A stretch of DNA of 64,000 bases from Actinomycetospora sp. NBRC 106375 (lineage in GTDB: Bacteria > Actinomycetota > Actinomycetes > Mycobacteriales > Pseudonocardiaceae): assembly GCF_030269665.1 (NCBI RefSeq), contig NZ_BSTS01000007.1, positions 242,020 through 306,019 of the forward strand, read 5' to 3'. The notes under the pieces are model-generated. The model saw only the letters and a program-made list of their open reading frames with translations. It did no database searches and was not told the origin of the DNA. Shown in pieces: positions 25,432 through 33,394 of the stretch (position 1 is its first letter; the number at the start of each line of letters is the position of its first letter). Both the position numbers and the translations under genes were made by a program.

Positions 25432-26553
25432 TCAGGCGGGCGGGTCGACGATCTGGACGACGCCGGTGGAGACGCCGGCGACGAACAGTCGGCCCGTCTG
25501 CGGGTCGACGCCGACGGTGTACGGGTTCTGGACGGTCGCGACCCGGGCCACCTCGCGGGGCTGCGGCGCGGTCATGTCGTACCCGACGACCTCGTTGGTG
25601 CCCGAGGAGGCGACCCAGACCCGGTCGCGGGTCGCGTCGTAGGTGATGCCGTAGGGCCCGCCCGGCTGGGGGACGCGGGCGACCTCGCGGGGGCCGCCGT
25701 TCGGCCCGGTGGTCGGCTCGAACACGATGACCTCGTTGCCGCGGGTGTCCGTGGCGATCATGCGGCCGTGCCTGTCGGCGACGAGGTGGGTCGGACCGGC
25801 CCCGGACGGCGCCTCGCCGACGATGTTGAGCGTGGCCACGTTGTAGGTGGTCAGCGTGTTCTTGCGGACGTCGACCATCCCGACGACGTCGCCGACCGGC
25901 GCGACGCCGGCGGGCTGGACCGCGTCGGTGAACATCTTGACGACCCGGTCGCCGCGCACGGCCGAGACCGTCCCGCCGAGCTCGTCGGCGGCGATGATCG
26001 TGCCGTTCGGGGCCTGCGTGACGTCGTGGGGCACGGTGCCGACGACCAGCGGCGGGTCGGCCTGCCCACCGGGCAGCGCGACCCGGACCACGGCGTTGGC
26101 GCTCTCGACCGGCACGAGCACGGGGCCGCCGGGGGCGGCGAGCTGGAGGTGGCGGACGAAGCCGGGCAGCGGGGTCCGGCTGCGGACCACGCCGGTGTCG
26201 GCGTCGAGGAGCACGAGCTCGTTGGGGTTGCGCTTGGCGACCGCGACGGTGCGGGTCACGGGGTCGACGACGACGCCCTCGGGCGCCGAGCCGACCTGGA
26301 CCTGGCGGCCCGGCGGGGTGGTCGTCGGCGCCGGCGCGCCCTGGGGCTCGGCGGCGAGCGGCAGGTTGTCCGTCGGCGGGCGGGTGCCCTCGGTGGGCAC
26401 GCCGGGGATGAGCGCCCCGGTGGTCGTCGGGACGGGTGCCGCGGGGCTCGCGGGTGCGGCTGGGGGTGTCGGTGGCTCGTTGCTGCAGCCGGCGAGCGCG
26501 AGGCCCGCGATCAGGCCGGCGGCGGCCACGGTGCGGGCGGAGCGTCTGCGCAT
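25432..26553 (-). CDS. secreted YncE-like beta-propeller lipoprotein
   Basis: 373 aa. A type II signal peptide ends in the lipobox LAGC (Cys23), so the protein is probably a lipoprotein on the outer face of the membrane. A Pro/Thr-rich linker follows to about residue 80. The rest is built from repeated blades with GVVVDPVTRTVAVA, GITYDATRDRVWVAS and TVGVDPQTGRLFVAG, as in YncE/SMP-30-like seven-blade propellers. It probably binds a ligand or protein; no catalytic residues are assigned. It is convergent with the LCP gene. Confidence 0.85.
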   Translation of the reverse strand: MRRRSARTVAAAGLIAGLALAGCSNEPPTPPAAPASPAAPVPTTTGALIPGVPTEGTRPPTDNLPLAAEPQGAPAPTTTPPGRQVQVGSAPEGVVVDPVTRTVAVAKRNPNELVLLDADTGVVRSRTPLPGFVRHLQLAAPGGPVLVPVESANAVVRVALPGGQADPPLVVGTVPHDVTQAPNGTIIAADELGGTVSAVRGDRVVKMFTDAVQPAGVAPVGDVVGMVDVRKNTLTTYNVATLNIVGEAPSGAGPTHLVADRHGRMIATDTRGNEVIVFEPTTGPNGGPREVARVPQPGGPYGITYDATRDRVWVASSGTNEVVGYDMTAPQPREVARVATVQNPYTVGVDPQTGRLFVAGVSTGVVQIVDPPA

Positions 26554-26597
26554 GGGGCGGGAGTATGTCGCCGACCACGTGGGCTCCGCGCGATGAC

Positions 26598-26630
26598 GCC
26601 GACCGGCGCAGCTCAGGCGGCCGGTCGGCG
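26598..26630 (-). terminator. hairpin terminator after the DJ-1 gene
   Basis: CGCCGACCGG (26598-26607) pairs perfectly with CCGGTCGGCG (26621-26630) over 10 bp with a 13-nt loop. It begins 11 nt downstream of the stop of the DJ-1 family gene on the minus strand. No U-run is present, as is common in actinobacteria. Confidence 0.7.
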
Positions 26631-26641
26631 TCTCCCGAGCG

Positions 26642-27229
26642 TCAGGCCTGGTCGCTTGACAGCGCGTGGGCCGGGGTCGGGGCGTGGGCGAACTCCTCGA
26701 CGAGCGTGCGGCAGAACGCCGGCAGGTCGTCGGGGTTGCGGCTGGTGATCAGGCCCTGGTCGACGACGACCTCCTCGTCGACCCACTCGGCGCCGGCGTT
26801 GCGGAGGTCCGTGGCGATGCTCGGGAACGAGGTCATGCGGCGGCCGCGCAGCACGTCGGCCTCGACGAGGGTCCACGGCGCGTGGCAGATCGCGGCGACC
26901 GGCTTGCGGTTCGCGAAGAACTGCCCGACCACCTGGACGACGTCGGGGATGGTGCGCAGCAGGTCGGGGTTGGCGACGCCGCCGGGCAGCACGAGGGCGT
27001 CGTAGTTCTCGATCTTGACCTGCGTGATCACCGAGTCGACGTCGAAGCGGTCACCCTTGTCGAGGTGGTTGAAGGCCTGGATCGACCCGGGCGTCTCCGA
27101 GACCAGCACCGGGGTGCCGCCTGCCTCCTCGACCGCCTTCCAGGGCTCGGTCAGCTCGACCTGCTCGGTGCCTTCCTTGGCGCACAGGAACATGACGGTC
27201 TTGCCCTGCAGCGCTCCGGTCTCGGCCAT
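26642..27229 (-). CDS. DJ-1/PfpI family protein
   Basis: 195 aa, glutamine-amidotransferase-like fold. It has VMFLCAKEGTEQVEL with a Glu at the usual acid position, DALVLPGGVANPD, the nucleophile elbow AAICHAPWTL with Cys followed by His, and the late DEEVVVDQGLITSRNPDDLP. Relatives (PfpI, YhbO, Hsp31-like) are proteases, chaperones or glyoxalase/deglycase-type stress enzymes. ATG 27227-27229 with GAGGGA upstream. It is divergent from the copper chaperone gene and shares its candidate CsoR-like operator. Confidence 0.9.
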   Translation of the reverse strand: MAETGALQGKTVMFLCAKEGTEQVELTEPWKAVEEAGGTPVLVSETPGSIQAFNHLDKGDRFDVDSVITQVKIENYDALVLPGGVANPDLLRTIPDVVQVVGQFFANRKPVAAICHAPWTLVEADVLRGRRMTSFPSIATDLRNAGAEWVDEEVVVDQGLITSRNPDDLPAFCRTLVEEFAHAPTPAHALSSDQA

Positions 27230-27258
27230 GGTCGGGTAGTGCTCCCTCGCGTCGTGGT

Positions 27259-27273
27259 TACCCTCGGGGGGTA
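27259..27273. promoter_or_regulatory. candidate CsoR-type copper operator
   Basis: TACCC-TCGGG-GGGTA is a 15-nt inverted repeat of the form recognised by actinobacterial CsoR Cu(I) repressors (TACCC/GGGTA half-sites around a G/C core). It lies between the divergent DJ-1 and HMA-domain genes, 30 nt before the DJ-1 start. The assignment is from pattern and the neighbouring copper chaperone; no csoR gene is in the window. Confidence 0.5.
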
Positions 27274-27355
27274 TCGATGCCGTCCTCGACGGAGGACGGT
27301 GTCGTTGACGCCGGGGGCTCCCCCGACCCCGCCGCGACGAAACGGAGGCCAGAGG

Positions 27356-27580
27356 ATGGCCAGCACCACCCTGTCCGTGCCCGAGATCCACTGCGGGCAC
27401 TGCAAGTCGGCCATCGAGGGCGCCGTCGGCCCGATCGACGGCGTGCGGACGGTCGAGGTCGACGTCGACACCCGGAGCGTCCGCGTCGAGCACGACGACG
27501 CCATGACGGTGCACGCCCTCGTCGACGTGATCGAGGACCAGGGCTACGACGTCCCCGACCAGGAGGCGCTGGCCGGCTGA
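27356..27580 (+). CDS. heavy-metal-associated domain protein (CopZ-like copper chaperone)
   Basis: 74 aa comprising one HMA domain. The metal motif is IHCGHCKSAIEGAV with the two Cys of CxxC, here Cys-Gly-His-Cys, followed by VRTVEVDVDTRSVRVEH. Such proteins carry Cu(I) to a P-type ATPase or repressor. The normal partner genes copA and csoR are not adjacent; the neighbour is a DJ-1 family gene. The ATG has an AGAGG site just upstream. Confidence 0.92.
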   Translation: MASTTLSVPEIHCGHCKSAIEGAVGPIDGVRTVEVDVDTRSVRVEHDDAMTVHALVDVIEDQGYDVPDQEALAG

Positions 27581-27639
27581 GCAGGGCTGACCGGGCCGAC
27601 CCCGCCGCCATCGCGTGATCTGCCCGGTCCGGCCGCCGC

Positions 27640-28671
27640 TCACGCCGTCTTGGTGCGCCGCCCCTTCGCCGGTGCCGCGTCCTCGTCGCCGTCCTCGGAC
27701 TTCTTCTTCGACGACCGCCGCGCGGTGGACTTCTTCGGCGTCTCCTCCGCGGCGGCCTCCTCGGCCTTCTCCTCGCTCTTCTCCGCGGTCTTCTTCGTCC
27801 GCGAGCGCGACCGCTTGGGCTTCTCCTCGGCGGGTGCCTCGTCGGTCTCCGTGCTCGACGAGGCCGCCGCCGGCTCCTCCGCGGGGGCCTTGCCGCCGGC
27901 CGCCTCGACGCTGCGCCGCAGGGCGGTGAGCAGGTCGGTCATGTCGTCGCCCTCGTCGGCGGGAGCCGCCTCCGGGGTCGGGCGCCCGCCGCCGTGCTCG
28001 CGCTTGTACTCGATGAGGTCGGCGACGGCCTGCCGGTAGTCGTCCTCGAACTGGTCGGACTCGAAGTCGCCCGACAAGCTCTCGACCAGCGACGACGCCA
28101 TCTGCATCTCCTGCGGGCGCAGGTCGACCTCGGTGCGCAGCGTCTCGAACTCCGGCTCGCGCACCTCGTCGGGCCACAGCATCGTCTGGAGCACGATCGC
28201 CTCGTCGCGCACCCGCAGCAGCGCCAGGGTCTCGCGCTGGCGCAGGGCCACCTTGACGACGGCCATGCGGTCGGTCTCGCGGAGCGCCTCGCGCAACAGC
28301 GCGTAGGGCTTGACCGCCTTGCTCTCGGGCTCGAGGTAGTAGCTCTTGTCGAGCAGCAGGGCGTCGATCTGGTCCGAGGGCACGAACTGCACGACGTCGA
28401 TCTCGTGCCCGCTCGCCACAGGGAGCGTCGCGAGGTCGTCGTCGTCCAGCATGATCAGTTGGCCGTCGTCGGTCTCGTACCCCTTGGCGATCTCGGAGTA
28501 CTGGACCTCCTCGCCGCAGACCGAGCACGTCCGCTTCTGGCGGATCCGGCCGCCGTCGCGCTCGTGCACCTGGTGGAATCGGATGTCGTGGTTCGTCGTG
28601 GCGGCGTACAGCCGCACTGGCACGTTCACGAGCCCGAACGACACCGCGCCGTTCCAGATCGCGCGCATCAT
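27640..28671 (-). CDS. ku: Ku protein, non-homologous end joining
   Basis: 343 aa. The Ku core covers residues 1 to about 250: MRAIWNGAVSFGLVNVPVRL, a CSVCGEE segment, KSYYLEPE, and DLLTALRRSVE. The C-terminal ~90 residues are Lys/Ser/Glu-rich (KPKRSRSRTKKTAEKSEEKA), a basic tail that in mycobacterial and Streptomyces Ku helps bind DNA. Ku forms a homodimer ring on DNA ends and recruits LigD. Either of the first two ATGs could be used. A ligase-like gene lies divergently next door, but it lacks the catalytic lysine. Confidence 0.96.
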   Translation of the reverse strand: MMRAIWNGAVSFGLVNVPVRLYAATTNHDIRFHQVHERDGGRIRQKRTCSVCGEEVQYSEIAKGYETDDGQLIMLDDDDLATLPVASGHEIDVVQFVPSDQIDALLLDKSYYLEPESKAVKPYALLREALRETDRMAVVKVALRQRETLALLRVRDEAIVLQTMLWPDEVREPEFETLRTEVDLRPQEMQMASSLVESLSGDFESDQFEDDYRQAVADLIEYKREHGGGRPTPEAAPADEGDDMTDLLTALRRSVEAAGGKAPAEEPAAASSSTETDEAPAEEKPKRSRSRTKKTAEKSEEKAEEAAAEETPKKSTARRSSKKKSEDGDEDAAPAKGRRTKTA

Positions 28672-28820
28672 CGGCCCCTCTCGGCGGGCACGGTGCGTGG
28701 ACGGTCACCGTGCGTCCGTTCCAGCATGCCGCAGCAGCCCCATTCGTCCCAGCCAACCCAGCGCACGACGCGCCGACCCCGGTCCCGGGGAGTGTCGGGT
28801 CGCGGGGGCACGATGGTCCG

Positions 28821-29624
28821 GTGCGTCCGATGCTCCCCGTTCCCGGCGACCTGCCGGTCGAGGGTGCGTGGAGCTACGAGGTCGACTGGGCGGGCGTGCG
28901 CCTGCTCGCGGACGTCGACCAGGGCGAGCTGACCCTCTACACCGCCGACGGCGAGGACGTCACCGCCCGGTTCCCCGAGTTCGCCGGTCTCGTCGACGCC
29001 GTCGCGGACGGCATGCTCGACGGCGAGGCGGTGATGCTCGACGGCGGCAGCCCCTCGGCCGACGCCCTCGGCGAGCGGCTCGGGGTCTCCGACGCCCAGC
29101 GCGCCCGCGCCCTCGCCCGCGAGCGGCCCGCGGTGTTCATGGTCTACGACGTCATGCGCCTCTACGGCGTGCCGCTCGACCCGCGGCCCCTCGAGGAGCG
29201 CCGGGCCACGCTGTCGCGGCTGGACCTCTCGCGCTCGACTCGCATCCAGGTCTCGCCGGCCTACGACGACGGCCCCGCGCTGCTCGCCGGCGTCGTCGCC
29301 CAGCGCCTCTCCGGCGTCGTCGCCAAGCGGCGGGGGACGCCCTACCGCTCCGGCGAATCGGGCGGCGACTGGATCCGCATCGACGCCCGCTGGTCGCACG
29401 CCGGTGCGCGCGCCGTGGCCACGGGCCCGGACCCGTCGCTCGGCGCGACCGAGGCTCACGGTGCATCGCTCGGCGAGAGGGTGCCGTCGGAGGCGTCGCC
29501 CACGGAGTCGCTCGGCGCTCTGCACGGGGCCGCTCCTGCACCGGCACCCTCGACCTCCACCAGCACCCGCCGCCCGCGCCACGCCCGCCGGGAGCGCCAG
29601 CCCCAGCACGACACCCTGTTCTGA
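28821..29624 (+). CDS. degenerate ATP-dependent DNA ligase homologue (pseudo-ligase) beside ku
   Basis: 267 aa related to the nucleotidyltransferase domain of LigC/LigD-type ligases: MLPVPGDLPVEGAWSYEV, LDGEAVMLD, VFMVYDVMRLYG, SGVVAKRRGTPYRSG. The active-site motif E-x-K-x-D-G-x-R is changed to E20-V-D22-W-A24-G25-V-R27, so the adenylated lysine and the next Asp are both lost. Motif V (usually WLKxK) reads WIRID. No OB-fold domain follows; the tail is low-complexity Ala/Ser/Thr/Arg. GTG 28821 is chosen because upstream sequence shows no similarity. It is divergent from ku with a ~150-nt shared promoter region. A structural or regulatory role in end joining is inferred. Confidence 0.82.
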   Translation: MRPMLPVPGDLPVEGAWSYEVDWAGVRLLADVDQGELTLYTADGEDVTARFPEFAGLVDAVADGMLDGEAVMLDGGSPSADALGERLGVSDAQRARALARERPAVFMVYDVMRLYGVPLDPRPLEERRATLSRLDLSRSTRIQVSPAYDDGPALLAGVVAQRLSGVVAKRRGTPYRSGESGGDWIRIDARWSHAGARAVATGPDPSLGATEAHGASLGERVPSEASPTESLGALHGAAPAPAPSTSTSTRRPRHARRERQPQHDTLF

Positions 29625-29626
29625 GG

Positions 29627-29689
29627 GCTGGTGTTCTGAGAGCGGTGGTTCCGCGGGCTGGTGTCCTGAGCCCGGTGGTTCCACGGGCT
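29627..29689. repeat. imperfect 30-bp tandem duplication after the pseudo-ligase gene
   Basis: Two head-to-tail copies of a 30-nt unit beginning GGGCTGGTGT and ending GTGGTTCC(G/A)C, plus the first bases of a third, fill the short gap between the convergent pseudo-ligase and DUF222 genes. The copies differ at a few positions. No coding or structural role is evident; it looks like slippage or unequal recombination. Confidence 0.65.
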
Positions 29690-29700
29690 GCTCCCGGCGA

Positions 29701-31563
29701 TCAGAACGACGGCGCATCGTCGCCTCCCGTGGCGGCCGACGTCGGTGCCGGGGAACGGAGCAGGTCGTCGAGATCGGTGGCGTCCGGGAGGTCGCCCCGA
29801 GGTTCGTCTTCGGGCTCGGGGCGCGGCGGGACGTCCTCGACCGTCGCCGGCACCAGGACCGGGCGGATCGTCCGGAAGCGCCGTCCGGTCGGGGTGGTCC
29901 ACAGCACGGAGCCGTCCGGTCCCCGGGCCACGGACCAGCCCGGCAGGTGCTTGATCCGGTGGTGGTGGCGGCAGGGCGGATGGAGGTTGTCGGCCGCCGT
30001 GCGCCCGTCGGGATCGTTCGGGTCGTAGACCACGAGGTGGTCGAGGTCGCAGGCCTGGGACGGCACGCGACAGCCCGGGAACGTGCAGGTCAGGTCGCGG
30101 TTGCGGACGTGCTCGGCCATCGCTGCCGGTGGTCGGTACCGGCGGTGACCGACGTCGAGCACGGCACCCGACACCGGGTCGGTGAGCACCCGGCGCCACG
30201 TCGCGTCCGCCCCGGCCGCGAGACCTCGCGCCTCGGCGGCGGTGATCGGGCCGTAGCCCGTGACCTCGGCCGGGGGGTCGTCGAGCCCGAGCAGCGTGTC
30301 GGCGGAGACCACGACCCGGACCTGGACGTTGCGGGGTGGGCGCGGGGGGCGAGGTGGTGGCTGGCGGCCCGGCGGGTCGTCTCCCGACGGATCAGCCGGG
30401 TCTCGACACTGGTCGACCCTCGCGTCGGACGCACTGTCGGGATCGTCCGACGCGACCTCGTTCCGATCGAGACCGATGTCGTCCTCGCTCAGCTCGTCCT
30501 CGGCTGGAGCGACGGCATGCGAGTCGTCGCCAGCTGGGATCTCGCCGTCGGTCGGCTCGCCGTCGGCCGCCGCGTCACACCGACAGTCGCCGGTGCACGC
30601 GACACCGTCGGGGACCGGGCCCGCCGCCGTCGCCGGTTCCGCACCACCGGCGAGGAGCGCGCCCAGGGCGACGAGGTCGCACAGCGCGTCGGCCCTCCGC
30701 GCGCCGGGCGATCGCTCGCCACCCTCGGCGGCGTCGTCTCCGGGATCGGCGAGCGCACTGCGCTGGGCGTGGGCGTCGATGGTGCGGTAGAGCAGCAGCG
30801 CCTCGGCCGCGGGCAGGTAGGCGGTGAGCGTGGCCATGCCGTCGCTCTCGGCCCCGAGGTGCACCTCGCGTTCGCGCCTGGCACGTCGCTCCCGCCGGCG
30901 GGCGCTGCCGGGGTCGAGGCGGATGGCGGCGCGGCGGGCGGAGCCGGCGAGCTGCACGGGCGTGCGGGCGATCGGCTCGCCGGAGGAGGTGCCCTCGAGC
31001 AGATCACGGGAGATGTGCTCGGCGAGGGCGGGATCGAGGTCGAGCAGCACCCCGCCGAGGGCGCGGACGTGGGCGATGCCGAGGCGACCGTCGAGCATCG
31101 CCTCGATGAGCAGCGGCACGCCGTTGACCAGGCTGACCGCCTCGTCGACCCGACGCGCGGCGGTGCGCTGGGTGACCTGCCAGCTCAGGGCGAGCTCGGC
31201 GACCAGGGAATCCACCTCGGCGCCGACCCCGCCCCTGTGCTCGTCGAGCAGCGTGCCCGGCGGTCGCTGCTGCGCGCGCTCGACGGCGCGGGCCACGAGC
31301 GCCTCGACCGCGAGCATCTCCTGGGCCTGGACCCAGCCCGCCATCCGGGACCACCCCTCGACCCGGCCGAGCCCGCTCGCCGTGGCGGCCTGCCAGGCCT
31401 CCTCTCCGGCGGGCGAGCGGTCGGCGGCGTCGGGCCGGTCGGCGGCGAGGTCGGCGGTGACCAGGCGGTCGGCCAGCTCGGGACCGGGAACGACGCCGTC
31501 CACGCCGGCGGCGCGCCCGGCGGACGCCGCGGGAGGCGTCTCGTCCACGAATCCTTCGAACAT
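29701..31563 (-). CDS. DUF222/HNH endonuclease domain protein (13E12 type)
   Basis: 620 aa. The N-terminal and central part is DUF222 (AEMLAVEALVARAV-like helices, RTAARRVDEAVSLV, YLPAAEALLLYRTIDAHAQR). An acidic, low-complexity insertion occupies about 330-410. The C-terminal HNH nuclease has CTFPGCRVPSQACDLDHLVV, then DNLHPPCRHHHRIKHLPGW. These belong to the mycobacterial 13E12 repeat family, known for copy-number expansion and DNA-damage induction. The start ATG lies inside a consensus LexA box, which supports SOS control. The exact DNA target is unknown. Confidence 0.92.
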   Translation of the reverse strand: MFEGFVDETPPAASAGRAAGVDGVVPGPELADRLVTADLAADRPDAADRSPAGEEAWQAATASGLGRVEGWSRMAGWVQAQEMLAVEALVARAVERAQQRPPGTLLDEHRGGVGAEVDSLVAELALSWQVTQRTAARRVDEAVSLVNGVPLLIEAMLDGRLGIAHVRALGGVLLDLDPALAEHISRDLLEGTSSGEPIARTPVQLAGSARRAAIRLDPGSARRRERRARREREVHLGAESDGMATLTAYLPAAEALLLYRTIDAHAQRSALADPGDDAAEGGERSPGARRADALCDLVALGALLAGGAEPATAAGPVPDGVACTGDCRCDAAADGEPTDGEIPAGDDSHAVAPAEDELSEDDIGLDRNEVASDDPDSASDARVDQCRDPADPSGDDPPGRQPPPRPPRPPRNVQVRVVVSADTLLGLDDPPAEVTGYGPITAAEARGLAAGADATWRRVLTDPVSGAVLDVGHRRYRPPAAMAEHVRNRDLTCTFPGCRVPSQACDLDHLVVYDPNDPDGRTAADNLHPPCRHHHRIKHLPGWSVARGPDGSVLWTTPTGRRFRTIRPVLVPATVEDVPPRPEPEDEPRGDLPDATDLDDLLRSPAPTSAATGGDDAPSF

Positions 31564-31571
31564 GTGTTCGA
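31556..31571. promoter_or_regulatory. SOS box (LexA site) overlapping the DUF222 start codon
   Basis: TCGAACATGTGTTCGA fits the actinobacterial LexA consensus TCGAAC-N4-GTTCGA exactly. On the coding (minus) strand its second half contains the ATG and the Phe-Glu codons of the nuclease (M-F-E). LexA bound here would block transcription entry directly. This arrangement fits the known DNA-damage inducibility of 13E12-type genes. Confidence 0.88.
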
Positions 31572-31619
31572 GACTACCGGCTCCGTCCGACACCGAGGGG
31601 CGGATCGGCTGAGACGGTC

Positions 31620-32279
31620 TCAGCTCTCGCGGGCGAGGAGGCCGCTGATCAGCACCGCCACGAGCTCGCGCACCGCGCCGCCGAAGTCGAGGCGCATCGC
31701 CGCGAGGTCGGGGTTCTCGTCGTAGGCGACGCACATCGCCGCCGAGGGCTGGGTGGCCGTCCAGGCAGCCCCGGCGCACAGGGCGGCGGCGCCGGCGGCG
31801 CGGACGGAGGCGTCCTCGGAGAGCTCGGGGACGTGCCCGCGCAGGACCGCGGCGAGCTCGCCCGCCGCGGCCATCGACTCCCGCTTGTGCCGGACGGCGA
31901 GGTCGGTGGACACGTTGCGCTCGAGGACGGCGGCCTGGGCGCCGAGGAGGTCGCAGAGGACGGGCCGCTCGGCGAGGGTGCGGGCCACGAGGTCGGCCGC
32001 GCCGTCGACGCGTTCGCGCACCGAGCCGGAGGCGGGTGGCGACGCCCGCACGATCTCCAGCCACTCCGCGAGCTCCGCGTGGAGCAGGTCGAGCAGGGCG
32101 GCCTCCCGGGACTCCACGTAGCGCAGCACGTTCGACTTCGCCAGCCCGACGCGGCGGCTGATCTCGTTCAGGCTCACGTCGGCGACGGGCATCTCGGCGA
32201 GCATCGCCGCGGTCGTCGCCAGGATCGCCCGCCGTCGCTCCTCGCGCTGCTCGTCGCTGCGCGCCCGCCGGAAGGTCAC
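31620..32279 (-). CDS. TetR family transcriptional regulator
   Basis: 219 aa. N-terminal [23 protein letters not shown], then [20 protein letters not shown]; the C-terminal domain is of the TetR_C type with [23 protein letters not shown] 32277-32279 is chosen to begin just before the HTH; the longer frame would run into the operator region. It is divergent from an SDR gene, with a perfect 19-nt palindrome between them that it probably binds. Confidence 0.88.
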   Translation of the reverse strand: MTFRRARSDEQREERRRAILATTAAMLAEMPVADVSLNEISRRVGLAKSNVLRYVESREAALLDLLHAELAEWLEIVRASPPASGSVRERVDGAADLVARTLAERPVLCDLLGAQAAVLERNVSTDLAVRHKRESMAAAGELAAVLRGHVPELSEDASVRAAGAAALCAGAAWTATQPSAAMCVAYDENPDLAAMRLDFGGAVRELVAVLISGLLARES

Positions 32280-32346
32280 GCGCCACAGTTTACGTACCGG
32301 CGGTCCGTTGCGAAGAGACCAGCGGTTCGTTAGCGTCGTCCCTATC

Positions 32347-32365
32347 AACAGACCGTCGGTCTGTT
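32347..32365. promoter_or_regulatory. TetR operator, perfect 19-nt palindrome
   Basis: AACAGACCG-T-CGGTCTGTT is a perfect 9+1+9 inverted repeat, 18 nt before the SDR start and 67 nt from the divergent TetR start. The form (ACAGACC...GGTCTGT) is common for TetR repressors that control a divergent SDR. It is the only strong palindrome in this gap. Confidence 0.82.
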
Positions 32366-32383
32366 AGGACGAGAGGAGCGGCC

Positions 32384-33313
32384 GTGTACGCCGTGCCCGA
32401 CCAGACCGGACGGACCGCCGTCATCACCGGCGCCAACAGCGGGACGGGCAAGGAGGCCGCAGCCCGGCTCGCGGCCGCCGGCGCCCGGGTCGTCCTCGCG
32501 GTGCGCTCGCCCGAGCGCGGCGAGGCGGCACTCGAGGAGCTGCGGGCGAGGGTCCCCGGCGCCGACCTCGAGCTCCGCCGCCTCGACCTGGCCGACCTGT
32601 CCTCGGTGCAGGAGTTCGCAGACGGGCTCCTCGCCGACGGGCGCGGACTCGACGTGCTCGTCAACAACGCGGGGGTCATGGCGGTGCCCGAGCGGCGCCT
32701 CACCGTCGACGGCATCGAGCTCCAGATGGGCAGCAACGCGCTCGGGCACCTGGCCCTGACGGTGCGGCTGCTCCCGGCGCTGCTCAGCGCGCCCGGCGCC
32801 CGCGTCGCCACCATGAGCAGCGGCGCCGCCTACCTCGGCCGCGTCGACCCCGCGCAGCTGGAGGAGCCGCGGCGCTACCACCCCTGGCTCGCGTACGGCG
32901 CGTCGAAGCTCGCGGACCTGCTGCTCACGCGCCACCTCGCCCGTCTCGCCGACGAGCGCGGCTGGGACCTGCGCAGCACCGCCGCCCACCCCGGCTACAC
33001 GCACACCAACCTGCAGACGAGCGGGCCCAACCTCGGCCGCGCCACCCCGAGCCGCATGCCGTGGCAGCGGTTCGAGCGGTTGATGCCCTCCCAGGAGGTC
33101 GACACCGGCGCCGAGCCGCTGCTCTTCGCCGCCGCCGACCCGGGCGCCGAGAACGGGAGCTACTGGGGCCCGGACGGTTTCCTCGGGCTCACCGGCGAGA
33201 CGGCACGCGCCCGCTTCCCGCGCCGGGCGCTCGACGCGGACCTCGCCGCGCGGTTCTGGCGCGCGGGCGAGGACCTCACGGGCGTCTCCGTGCCCGCGAC
33301 GGCCGTCGGCTGA
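32384..33313 (+). CDS. SDR family oxidoreductase, retinol-dehydrogenase-like
   Basis: 309 aa. It has [49 protein letters not shown] and [15 protein letters not shown] (YxxxK), then [10 protein letters not shown]. The NSG-T-G cofactor turn and long C-terminus place it with the protochlorophyllide/retinol dehydrogenase-like NADP-dependent SDRs. GTG 32384 has AGAGG upstream. It is probably controlled by the divergent TetR through the 19-nt palindrome. Substrate unknown. Confidence 0.9.
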   Translation: MYAVPDQTGRTAVITGANSGTGKEAAARLAAAGARVVLAVRSPERGEAALEELRARVPGADLELRRLDLADLSSVQEFADGLLADGRGLDVLVNNAGVMAVPERRLTVDGIELQMGSNALGHLALTVRLLPALLSAPGARVATMSSGAAYLGRVDPAQLEEPRRYHPWLAYGASKLADLLLTRHLARLADERGWDLRSTAAHPGYTHTNLQTSGPNLGRATPSRMPWQRFERLMPSQEVDTGAEPLLFAAADPGAENGSYWGPDGFLGLTGETARARFPRRALDADLAARFWRAGEDLTGVSVPATAVG

Positions 33314-33348
33314 GCACCGGCGTGTCGTGCGAGCGAGCGTGTGGCGAT

Positions 33349-33367
33349 CCTGGCGTCACACGCCAGG
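33349..33367. terminator. hairpin between convergent SDR and tyrA genes
   Basis: CCTGGCGT-CAC-ACGCCAGG forms an 8-bp perfect stem with a 3-nt loop. Weaker outer pairing between CGAGCGA (from 33331) and TCGCTCG (to about 33383) extends it. It is positioned to end transcription from both directions. Confidence 0.65.
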
Positions 33368-33394
33368 AAAGCCGCATCGCTCGAACAAGCGCGG

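Noticed and set aside
28710..28820. Longer N-terminus for the pseudo-ligase beside ku
   Set aside because: The added 37 codons match no ligase sequence and lie in the divergent ku promoter region; GTG 28821 gives the family start.
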